In this document: piece after piece, positions 16,358-25,300 of the stretch
Layout of the letters: every line of letters begins with the position of its first letter
Position numbering within the stretch: the first letter of the stretch is position 1
Source of the DNA: Pseudoduganella rivuli
GTDB taxonomy: Bacteria > Pseudomonadota > Gammaproteobacteria > Burkholderiales > Burkholderiaceae_D
DNA: 64,000 bases
Assembly (NCBI RefSeq): GCF_009674485.1
Contig: NZ_WKJJ01000026.1
Location: 1 to 64,000, forward strand
Direction of reading: 5' to 3'
Translations under genes and position numbers: made by a program
The notes under the pieces: generated by a model
Database searches by the model: none
What the model was told of the DNA's origin: nothing
Seen by the model: the letters and a program-made list of their open reading frames with translations, nothing else

Positions 16358-18036
16358 GCTGCATCTCCTTCAACTTGCACCGCGTGCAAGTGGCCGCCAC
16401 GGGCAGCCTTGTTGGCCAGCGCCGCCTTGATGTACGACGTGAACAGCGGGTGGCCGTCGCGCGGGGTGGATTTGAACTCCGGGTGGTATTGCACGCCCAT
16501 GTACCACGGGTGCGCGTTGGCGCCAGTGCGTGGCAATTCCATGATTTCGCACAGGTCTTCGGTCGGCGTACGGGCCGCCACCACCAGGCCGGCGGCTTCC
16601 ACGCGGCCCAGGTACAGGTTGTTGGCTTCGTAGCGGTGACGGTGACGCTCGGTCACGACGCTGCCGTAGATCTCGGCGGCCAGCGTGCCCGGTTTCACGG
16701 CGCACGCCTGCGCGCCCAGGCGCATGGTGCCGCCCAGGTCGGATTTCTCGTCGCGCTTCTCGACCTTGCCGTCCAGGCCTTGCCATTCATCGATCAGGGC
16801 GACCACTGGCTGGTCGGTTTCCGGTTCGAATTCGGTGGAATTGGCGTTGGTCAGGCCGGCCATGTGGCGCGCGTATTCGATCAGCGCCACTTGCATGCCC
16901 AGGCAGATGCCCAGGTAAGGGATCTTGTTTTCACGGGCGAATTGCGCCGCCTTGATCTTGCCTTCCACGCCGCGCTTGCCGAAGCCGCCCGGTACCAGGA
17001 TGGCGTCGTACTGCGACAGGCTGGAGGCGCCGTTCGCTTCGATCTCTTCCGAGTCGATGTACTCGATGTTGACGCGTGCTTCATTGTGGATGCCGGCGTG
17101 ACGCAGCGCTTCGGTCAGCGACTTGTACGATTCCGTCAATTCCACGTATTTGCCGACCATGCCGATCGACACTTCCGCTTTCGGGTTTTCCAGCGTGTAG
17201 ATCAACTTGCTCCACATCGACAGGTCGGCCGGCGCCGGGTTCAGGTCCAGCGCTTCGCAAATGATCGCATCCAGGCCCTGGTCGTGCAGCATTTGCGGCA
17301 CTTTGTAAATGGTATCGACGTCCCACACGGAAATCACGGCGCGTTCTTCGATGTTCGAGAACAGCGAAATCTTCGCGACTTCGTCTTCCGGAATGCGGCG
17401 GTCGGCGCGGCACAGCAGCGCGTTTGGCGAAATGCCGATTTCACGCAGCTTTTGCACCGAGTGCTGGGTCGGCTTGGTTTTCAGTTCGCCGGCCGAAGCA
17501 ATGTACGGCACCAGGGTCAGGTGCACGAACGCGGTATTCTTGCGGCCTGCACGCAGGCTCAGTTGACGCGCGGCTTCCAGGAACGGCAGCGATTCGATGT
17601 CGCCGACGGTGCCGCCGATTTCGCACAGGGCGACATCGTAGCCTTCCGCGCCACGGCGGATGTAATCCTGGATTTCATTGGTGATGTGCGGGATCACCTG
17701 GACGGTCTTGCCCAGGTATTCACCACGGCGCTCCTTGCGGATCACGGATTCGTAGATCTGGCCGGTGGTGAAGTTGTTCACCTTGCGCATGCGGGTGGAG
17801 ATGAAACGCTCATAGTGGCCGAGATCCAGGTCGGTCTCGGCGCCATCATCGGTGACGAACACTTCACCGTGCTGCATGGGGCTCATGGTGCCCGGATCGA
17901 CGTTAATATACGGATCCAGTTTCAGCATGGTGACTTTGAGGCCGCGCGATTCGAGGATCGCGGCGAGGGAGGCGGCGGCAATCCCTTTACCAAGGGAAGA
18001 CACAACGCCGCCGGTGACGAAGACATATTTGGTCAT
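16354..18036 (-). CDS. pyrG: CTP synthase
   Basis: A 560-residue amidotransferase that makes CTP from UTP, ATP and glutamine. The N-terminal synthetase domain starts TKYVFVTGGVVSSLGKG and contains KLDPYINVDPGTMSP. The C-terminal glutaminase domain holds the nucleophile motif YLGICLGMQ and the later HPEF histidine-glutamate pair. Length and order are typical. It is the first gene of the pyrG-kdsA pair; a TATAAT box lies 42 bases upstream of its start. Confidence 0.97.
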   Translation of the reverse strand: MTKYVFVTGGVVSSLGKGIAAASLAAILESRGLKVTMLKLDPYINVDPGTMSPMQHGEVFVTDDGAETDLDLGHYERFISTRMRKVNNFTTGQIYESVIRKERRGEYLGKTVQVIPHITNEIQDYIRRGAEGYDVALCEIGGTVGDIESLPFLEAARQLSLRAGRKNTAFVHLTLVPYIASAGELKTKPTQHSVQKLREIGISPNALLCRADRRIPEDEVAKISLFSNIEERAVISVWDVDTIYKVPQMLHDQGLDAIICEALDLNPAPADLSMWSKLIYTLENPKAEVSIGMVGKYVELTESYKSLTEALRHAGIHNEARVNIEYIDSEEIEANGASSLSQYDAILVPGGFGKRGVEGKIKAAQFARENKIPYLGICLGMQVALIEYARHMAGLTNANSTEFEPETDQPVVALIDEWQGLDGKVEKRDEKSDLGGTMRLGAQACAVKPGTLAAEIYGSVVTERHRHRYEANNLYLGRVEAAGLVVAARTPTEDLCEIMELPRTGANAHPWYMGVQYHPEFKSTPRDGHPLFTSYIKAALANKAARGGHLHAVQVEGDAA

Positions 18037-18077
18037 GGGCAGATCGGGTGCCGGTCGGCACGATGCGGGAAATTAAA

Positions 18078-18083
18078 ATTATA
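18078..18083 (-). promoter_or_regulatory. Candidate -10 box of pyrG
   Basis: On the minus strand this reads TATAAT, giving a leader of about 35 bases for pyrG. The -35 region at 17-base spacing is weak. Confidence 0.4.
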
Positions 18084-18238
18084 GCCTAAAGTTGGGTCTT
18101 CTTCATCCCTACGTCCGGAAAAAACCTGTTATCAGCCTGCAAGCATAAGTAATTTGGCAATGTTGACGGTCGGTGGCGCATCGCACAGAGTTGTCTGGTC
18201 TTCTACAAGACAATAGAGCTTTAGACCAGGAGGACACC

Positions 18239-18646
18239 ATGAGCTACTCTGAACGCGATGCCTACGGCATGTATGTCGACACCGGCCATCAAGGCCCTGG
18301 GCCGGCCCTGATGGGCGCCGACACGCTGATCGGCGACCACGTCCACAACCTGCAAAACGAGCACCTTGGCACCATCAAGGAAATCATGCTCGACATGCAA
18401 ACCGGCATGGTTGCTTACGTCGTCATGGCCAGCGGCGGCGTGCTGACCCTTGGCGAAAAACTGTTCGCCGTGCCCTGGGAAGCACTGACCCTCGACACCG
18501 CCAACAAGCGCTTCACCATGGACATCAGCAAGGAGCGCATTGAAAACGCGCCCGGCTTCGATGCCGACCACTGGCCGGACATGGCCAACCAGGCGTGGAT
18601 GACGGAAGTACACCGGTATTACCAGACCGGCGCCGCATCCCGCTAA
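18239..18646 (+). CDS. PRC-barrel domain protein
   Basis: A 135-residue soluble protein with a PRC-barrel domain (about residues 25-95). It starts ADTLIGDHVHNLQNEHLGTIKEI and continues with MVAYVVMASGGVLTLGEKLFAVPW, the usual strand pattern. The ATG at 18239 follows a perfect AGGAGG site 6 bases upstream; a longer frame to 18173 has no such support. PRC-barrel proteins of this stand-alone type are often stress-induced and of unclear function. An inverted repeat TTGTCT..AGACAA (18191-18213) lies in its leader. It is monocistronic and divergent from pyrG. Confidence 0.88.
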   Translation: MSYSERDAYGMYVDTGHQGPGPALMGADTLIGDHVHNLQNEHLGTIKEIMLDMQTGMVAYVVMASGGVLTLGEKLFAVPWEALTLDTANKRFTMDISKERIENAPGFDADHWPDMANQAWMTEVHRYYQTGAASR

Positions 18647-18656
18647 CGCAACCACC

Positions 18657-18687
18657 ATAGGGCGGTTTTGCCAAAGGCAAAGCCGCC
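18657..18687. repeat. Dispersed palindrome, copy 4
   Basis: Arms GGCGGTTTTGCC (18661-18672) and GGCAAAGCCGCC (18676-18687), with one G-T pair, directly after the PRC-barrel gene. Same core as the other copies; it probably doubles as a terminator. Confidence 0.65.
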
Positions 18688-18809
18688 ATGCCGGCGCCGC
18701 CACGCGCGGTTGAGAACCCGCGCACAATAGACATCCAGCAACAATATCAAAAAAATAATTTGATGCTAGCATTGCAACTTCCTGTCTTCCAGGGAACTTG
18801 CAAATTGCT

Positions 18810-20972
18810 ATGACCAAGACCCAATCCGCCCTCGATGTCGCCCAGGCCCTGCTCGGCATCAGCCAGAATAACCGTCTGCTGCGCCTGTCCTTTCCCAACG
18901 AGGATGGTCCGTACGCGCTGCTGCTGCCGAACCGCCTCGATGCCGACGAAGCGCTGTCGCGCGATTTCAGTTTTACCGTCGAAGTGCTGTCGGAAAATGC
19001 CCGGCTGGCGCTGAAGGACGTCGAGGGGAAAATGGTCACCATTTCCCTGGTGCGCGAAGACGGCACGCTGCGCTACTTCAACGGCTACGTATTCGAATTC
19101 GCGCTGACCCGCACCGATGGCGGCTTTGCGTTTTACCGCATGCAGCTGGGTCCGTGGCTGGCCTACCTGCGGCTGCGCCGCGACTATTACCTGTTCCATG
19201 GCAAGACCGTGCAGCAGCAAACCGCGGAAATCTTTGCCGACTATCCGTTGCCGGACTGGCAAACCCGGCTGCACGGCGACGACCCGGTACTGACGGACGC
19301 CTGCCAGGCGGCGGAAACCGACTACAACTACGTGCACCGGCGCTGGGAACAGCGCGGCTGGCATTACTGGTATGAACACCGCGCCGACGGCCACACGCTG
19401 GTCCTGTCGGACGACTCGACCGGCGCCGATCCCATCGACGGCGTGCCTACCATTGCCTTCCAGCGCGAAGCGGGGGCGCTGGAAGACGACGCGATCGGCG
19501 ACTGGTCGCCGGTGCGGCGCATCGTGCCGGCCAGCGTGGCGCTGTCCAGCTTTGACTTCAAGGCGCCCCGCCCGCAAAGCGCGACCTTGCCCACCATCCA
19601 CCAGCAGGGCGACGTGCCGCAGCTGGAAGTGTATGAATACACGGGCGCCTACGGTTTTTCCGCCGGCGACGACGGCAATGCGCTGGCGCGCCGGCGCATG
19701 GAGGAAATCGAAGCGGGCGGCAAGCGCTTCGAGGCGGCCGGCAACGACCGCACCGTGCAGCCGGGCCGCTGGTTCCAGCTGACCGGCCACTTCGACATCG
19801 ACCCGGACGGCAGCAACAGCCAGGACAGCGAATTCCTCATCGTGCAGGCGCGCCACAGCGCCAGCAACAATTACCACGCCAACGGCAGCCAGCCGGCCCA
19901 GTACAGCAACACGCTTACGTGCCTGCGCAAAACCATCCCGTGGCGCCCCGGACGGGGCTACAACAGCAGCGAACCGAAACTGTACGGCCTGCAAACGGCC
20001 ACTGTCGTGGGACCGGCCGGCGAAGAAATCCACACCGATGAATACGGCCGCATACGGGTGCAATTCCACTGGGACCGTGAAGGACAATTCGACGACAAGA
20101 GTTCGGCCTGGGTGCGCGTGGCCACGCCGTGGTCCGGGTCGAACTTTGGCATGACGTCGATTCCCCGCATCGGCACCGAAGTCATCGTGCAATTCCTGGA
20201 CGGCAATCCCGACCGACCACTGGTGACGGGCATGGTGCCGAATGCGCAAACCATGCCGCCATGGACGCTGCCGGACAACAAGACCCAGAGCGGCATCCTG
20301 TCGCGCTCGACGCCGGGTGGCGCCTACGGCAACGCCAACGCGATCCGCTTCGAAGACAAGAAAGGCGCCGAGCAACTGTGGCTGCATGCGGAAAAGGACC
20401 AGTTGACGGAAGTCGAGCACGATGAGGACAAGTGGGTCGGCAACGACCGCCGCAAGACCATCGACCACGACGAAACCAGCCATATCAAGCATGACCGCAC
20501 CGAGACGGTGGACCACGATGAAACTATCACGGTGCATAACGACCGCAAGGAGCGGGTCGACCATAACGAGACCATCAGCATCGGCGATAACCGGACCGAG
20601 GATGTGGGGAAGAATGAGACCATCGATATTGGCGGCACGCGTAATGTCACCATTGGCCATTTGAAGATCGAAACCGTGGGCCTGGCGAAAATCGTCAGCA
20701 TCGGCGGCGCGTACCAGACTTCGGTGGGTGCGGCCATGAATACCACGGTGGCGCTGATGCAGGCCGAGCAGGTTGGCTTGTCCAAGACCGTGACGGTCGG
20801 CCAGAAAATTTCGTTTACCGCGGGCGAGGAATTCCGCATCGAAGTCGGCGCCAGCACGTTCGTCATGCGCCAGGACGGCCGCATTGAAATCTCGGGCAAG
20901 GAAATCATCATCCGTGGCTCGAAGAAGGTGGAATTGCACGGCGACGACGTCGACACCAATCCGGAAGGCTGA
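18810..20972 (+). CDS. vgrG: Type VI secretion spike protein VgrG
   Basis: A 720-residue VgrG. The N-terminal gp27-like part (about residues 1-370) opens with LLRLSFPNEDGPYALLLPNRLDADEALS in two stretches and includes YNYVHRRWEQRGWHYWYEH. The gp5 OB-fold region has DEYGRIRVQFHWDREG and VRVATPWSGSNFGM..IPRIGTEVIV. A needle of repeats (DHDET, DHNET, GKNET) follows. There is no long C-terminal effector extension. The ATG at 18810 is chosen; a TTG four codons earlier is possible. It is followed by a DUF2169 gene and an Rhs toxin with no T6SS structural genes in view, so this is an orphan vgrG island delivering cargo for a machine encoded elsewhere. Confidence 0.93.
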   Translation: MTKTQSALDVAQALLGISQNNRLLRLSFPNEDGPYALLLPNRLDADEALSRDFSFTVEVLSENARLALKDVEGKMVTISLVREDGTLRYFNGYVFEFALTRTDGGFAFYRMQLGPWLAYLRLRRDYYLFHGKTVQQQTAEIFADYPLPDWQTRLHGDDPVLTDACQAAETDYNYVHRRWEQRGWHYWYEHRADGHTLVLSDDSTGADPIDGVPTIAFQREAGALEDDAIGDWSPVRRIVPASVALSSFDFKAPRPQSATLPTIHQQGDVPQLEVYEYTGAYGFSAGDDGNALARRRMEEIEAGGKRFEAAGNDRTVQPGRWFQLTGHFDIDPDGSNSQDSEFLIVQARHSASNNYHANGSQPAQYSNTLTCLRKTIPWRPGRGYNSSEPKLYGLQTATVVGPAGEEIHTDEYGRIRVQFHWDREGQFDDKSSAWVRVATPWSGSNFGMTSIPRIGTEVIVQFLDGNPDRPLVTGMVPNAQTMPPWTLPDNKTQSGILSRSTPGGAYGNANAIRFEDKKGAEQLWLHAEKDQLTEVEHDEDKWVGNDRRKTIDHDETSHIKHDRTETVDHDETITVHNDRKERVDHNETISIGDNRTEDVGKNETIDIGGTRNVTIGHLKIETVGLAKIVSIGGAYQTSVGAAMNTTVALMQAEQVGLSKTVTVGQKISFTAGEEFRIEVGASTFVMRQDGRIEISGKEIIIRGSKKVELHGDDVDTNPEG

Positions 20973-20974
20973 CC

Positions 20975-22387
20975 GTGGAATTTCCAGCCATTCCCAGCCT
21001 GCGTTTCGATAACCGCACCGGGTTCGATGCGCTGCACTTTGACACGGTCGATCAGAACGGCGTGGCGTTCCATGTGATCGCCGCCAAGACCGCGTATGCG
21101 CTGCGCCCCGGCGACGCTCCCGGGCAGGCGCTGCTTATCCCCGTCGACGAAGCGGCCCTGCTGCACGTCACCGATGTCCATCATGGCGACGACATCGAAC
21201 AGAGTGTGCGCTATGAAAACGACCTCGCGCCCTACAAGCCGCTGTGCGACATCGTGGTCGTGGGCGACGCCCATCCGCCGGCCGGCGCCGCCGCGCCCTG
21301 GTTCGATGTCTCGCTGCGCGTGCAGCGCCCCGACCTGCCGCCAAGGCTGCCGGAACGGCCGCATCCGCTCAATCCGTGGCAACCGCTGTCGCCCGAGGTC
21401 TACCAGCAATGGCAGCGGGAACTGGCTGCCGCGGAACGCACACCGCAGCCGGGTGAAGTCCTCGTGGACAAAACATTGCGCGTCCACGGCGAACGCCGGT
21501 TGCACCGGCACGCGGCGCCGCTGCGCTGGCTGCAGGGCACGCCATGGCGCCTGGGCAGCGCAGCGGCCAGTTCACGGGTACCGCTGCGCTATGAATATGC
21601 GTTTGGCGGCGAATGCCGGGTGGAAGCTGCGGATGCGTTTGCGGCGCAGATTCCCGATCAGCACAAGCTGACGCGGGAACAGCAGGCCGCCTATCCTGGC
21701 ACGAACAACCCGCCCATCGCCCATGATGCGTGCCACGGCAATCCGGTCGGCGCGGGTTTTACGCGCGACTGGTATGTGCAGGCCAGCGGCATCGCGTCGC
21801 TGCCCGCGCCACGGATCGAATACCCCGCCATGCCTTTCACGGCAAAGGCCTTCTGGCAATCCGCCTGCGGCAATGAACCGTTTACGGTAGCCGGCATGGG
21901 CTATGTCGGGCGCGGCTGGCTGCCGCGCCGCAACCTGATCGGCCATGTCGACATCAAGCGCACCTGGCACGACGACGATATTCCACTGCTGCCGAAGGAT
22001 TTCGATTTCCGCTACTGGAACGGCGCGCCGGCCGACCAGCAATGCCCGCACCTGGAAGGGGGCGAACGGTTTGTGCTTGTTAACCTGTGCGCCGCCGATG
22101 CCGGCTATGCCGGCGCGGATGCCGATGGTAACAGCGTCGTGTCCTTCACGTTGCCGCGACAGGCGCTGTTCGCCCTGACGGCTGGCGCGGACGGCGTGGT
22201 ATCCGCCCTGCCCCTGGCCATCGATACCGTCGTCATCGATCTTGACAATGCACAGGTGGACCTGACCTGGCGGCTCGCCATCGTCGCCGACGGCGCCTTC
22301 GACGAAGCGCGGCTGCACCATGCCGCGACGCCGGAAGCGCTGGCACGCCTGCACGAATTGACCACGTCCGCCGCCGCCCTCAGCTGA
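20975..22387 (+). CDS. DUF2169 T6SS effector adaptor
   Basis: A 470-residue protein of the DUF2169 family, found between vgrG and effector genes and thought to act as a chaperone/adaptor that loads PAAR-containing effectors onto VgrG. Family features include the opening region NRTGFDALHFDTVDQNGVAFHVIAAKTAY in two parts, LRVHGERRL, RYEYAFGGEC, NPVGAGF and WLPRRNLIGHVD. It uses a GTG start 2 bases after the vgrG stop, suggesting coupled translation. No signal peptide or membrane helix is seen, as expected for a cytoplasmic loader. Confidence 0.85.
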   Translation: MEFPAIPSLRFDNRTGFDALHFDTVDQNGVAFHVIAAKTAYALRPGDAPGQALLIPVDEAALLHVTDVHHGDDIEQSVRYENDLAPYKPLCDIVVVGDAHPPAGAAAPWFDVSLRVQRPDLPPRLPERPHPLNPWQPLSPEVYQQWQRELAAAERTPQPGEVLVDKTLRVHGERRLHRHAAPLRWLQGTPWRLGSAAASSRVPLRYEYAFGGECRVEAADAFAAQIPDQHKLTREQQAAYPGTNNPPIAHDACHGNPVGAGFTRDWYVQASGIASLPAPRIEYPAMPFTAKAFWQSACGNEPFTVAGMGYVGRGWLPRRNLIGHVDIKRTWHDDDIPLLPKDFDFRYWNGAPADQQCPHLEGGERFVLVNLCAADAGYAGADADGNSVVSFTLPRQALFALTAGADGVVSALPLAIDTVVIDLDNAQVDLTWRLAIVADGAFDEARLHHAATPEALARLHELTTSAAALS

Positions 22388-22394
22388 ATTATCC

Positions 22395-25300
22395 ATGGCC
22401 CACGAAACCGTCACCAAATCCCAGCGCTTTTACTGCGTCAGCGTCACGCCCGATATCTGCAAGACCCAGGTCGGCAATTCCGTCGTCCCGATTCCGTACA
22501 CGATCACCGGCGAATTCAAGGATGCGCAGGACGTGTCGCGCTCGGTCAAGATGCACAGCGAACCCGCTTTCCTGTACGGCAAAAGCTTTATCCCGGCCGT
22601 CAAGGGCGATGAGCGCGGCACGCTGGGCGGCATCAAGAGCGGCACCTACCTGAAACGCGCGCAGCCCAAGGACAAGAGCTCCACCAAGGGCGCCAACGGC
22701 ACGCAAACGGTCCAGGAATCGCGCTTTATCTGGATGAACGACCGCAATACCATCGGCCGGATTTACGAACGCGGCGTGCAAGGCGCGCGAGCGCGCCTGC
22801 AAAAGCTGGCCGCCAGCGCCAGCGCCGAACTGAAGGATGCGGCGCAGCACTACAAGGACAATGTCTCGGCCGACATGCACGCGGCCGGCCAGAAAGCCAT
22901 GGACACGGGCGGCGACATCGCGATGGGCAGCGCGGCGCTTGGCGCAACCGGGCTGGCCGTGGGCGCCACCGGCGTGGGTGCGCCCGTGGCCGCCGTCATG
23001 GAAGCCGGCGCCGCCGCAGGCGGCACTGTCGGTGGCGTCGTCGCCGGCACGGGTTATGCGGCCGACACCACCGCCACGGTACTGGACCATGCCGCCGACT
23101 ATATCCTCACGGGCAAAGTGCCGCCGGTGCTGGGCACGCTGGGCGATATGGCCACGAATGCCGCGGAAAACCTGGTATTGAAAAAGGTCAAACGCATCCC
23201 CTTCGTGGACAGCCTGCTCAAGAAGTGGCTGCCCGCGAAGAAGGCCGCACCGGGTTCCACGCCGGCGCCGCCAAAGAAAGCCCCGGCCGCTGCAAAACCG
23301 GCGCATGGCGGCGGCGACAAGGATGGCCACGACGGCGGCAAGACCAAGCAAAAGAAGGAACCCAAGGCCGACAAGCCGTCCGATTGCTGCCCGAAAGACA
23401 GCGCCCCCGGCGGCAAGCCGGTGAAAAGCAACCACCCGGTGCATTACGGCACCGGCGAGGAAATTCTGCTGCAAACGGATTTCGTCATCGATGGCGCCGC
23501 GCCGCTGGACTGGACCCGCGTCTACCGCTCCGGCTCCGAATGCGAAGACTGGGGCTTGCTGGGCGCGCGCTGGTCCACGCCCTACACCAGTTCTGTTTCC
23601 ATCTGCCCGCAGGGCATCGTGTACCACGAGGCCAGCGGCCGCGCGCTGCGCCTGCCGCTGCTGGCGGTGGGCCAGCAGCACGACCATCGCGGCGAAGGTT
23701 TTACGCTGCGGCGCGACAGCGACCAGCAAGTCTCGCTCACCTGGCGCGACGGCAGCACCGATACCTTTATCGCCGGGCCGGATGGATGGCTGCCGCACGG
23801 CTACGACGGCGTCAATGCGATGCTGGCGCCGCGTGCGCCGGTCCGCGCGCATCGCTATTACCTGGCGCGCCGCACGGAGCGCGACGGCAAAGGCGTGACG
23901 ATCGAGCGCCATCACGACGCCCGTCCCGGCGAAGTCTTGCTGCGCATCCGCACCGACGAGGGCACGACGATCGAAGCACTGCGCGACGGCTACCTGCCGG
24001 TCGAGCTGGGGACCGAGCCGCAAGCGGCGGCGCCGCGCATCGGCCGCGTCGAGCAAGTGCTGCCCGACGGCACCCGCCTGTGCCACGCGCGCTACCGCTA
24101 TGAAGCCGACCTGCCCGACCTGATCAGCGCCACCGCACCCGCCGATTCCTTCGAAGCGCTGCCGCTGCGCTGCGGCCTGGTGGAGCAAACCAATATCGCC
24201 GGCCAGTCGCGCGGCTATACGTATCTGCACCATTTGCTGGTGCAATACACCACCTATGGCGGCTTTACCCACGGCCTCGAATGGGTGAGCCTGGCCTTCC
24301 TGCGCGAACGCTGGGCCGGCAACTTGCAGGCCGACGCGCAACTGGCCGCGCTCTGCCCCATCTCCACCGCCAACAGTTACCAGGCCCGCGCCGTGCGCAC
24401 CACGACCGCCGATGGCCGCGACGAAGTGCGGATCGCCTATCTCGACGCGGACACCACCCGCGTCACGGAACCGGATGGCGGCGTGCTGGAATACCGCTTC
24501 AATGCGCAATGGCTGGCCACCGACGTTCACCGCATCCACCCGGATGGCAGCGCGCGTTCGCTGGGACGGCGCGAGTGGGACCGCGACGGCATGCTGCTGG
24601 CCGACATCGACGCCGATGGCGCGCCGACCCGTTATGGTTACGATGCGGCCGGCAACCTGACGTCCGTCACCGATGCGCAAAACCATGTCACGCGCATCGA
24701 CTACAACGCGAACAATTTGCCGGTCGCCGTCACCGATGCGCTGGGCCACACCACCCGCAGCCGCTATGACGATGCGGGCCGGCTGCTGGAGCGCACCGAT
24801 GCGCTGAACCGCAGCACGCGCTATGCCTACGATGGGCAAGGCCGCCTGTCGGCGGTGACGGATGCGCGGGGTGGCAACAAGCGGCTGGCCTACGATGCGG
24901 CGGGACGGCTGGCGTCCTACACGGATTGCTCGAACTTCACCACGCGCTACAGCTACGATGCCTTCGGCCGCCTGACGGCATTTACGGACGCCATCGGCAA
25001 CACCACCGGCTATCACTACGATGCGCTGGGGCGCATGGTGCGGATCGATTATCCGGACCGGACGTCGGAAACCTTCGATTACGATGCCGAGGGTAATCTG
25101 GTGGCGCACACGGATGGTAAAGGCCAGTGTACATTTTATCGTTTCGACGGTCATGGGATGCTTGTCGAGCGCACCGATGCAAAAGGGCAAACCCTGCAAT
25201 ATCAATACGACCAAGTCCTGCGGCTGACAGAGCTCATTAATGGCAACAATGAATCCTATTTATTAGCATATGACGCAGAAGGCCGGGTAGCCATCGAAAT

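Noticed and set aside
18747..20939. 730-codon minus-strand frame opposite vgrG
   Set aside because: Antisense shadow; no family signal and the plus strand has full VgrG motifs.
22389..25214. 941-codon minus-strand frame opposite the Rhs gene
   Set aside because: Long only because of the GC-rich YD repeats; composition is shadow-like and the plus-strand toxin gene is intact.
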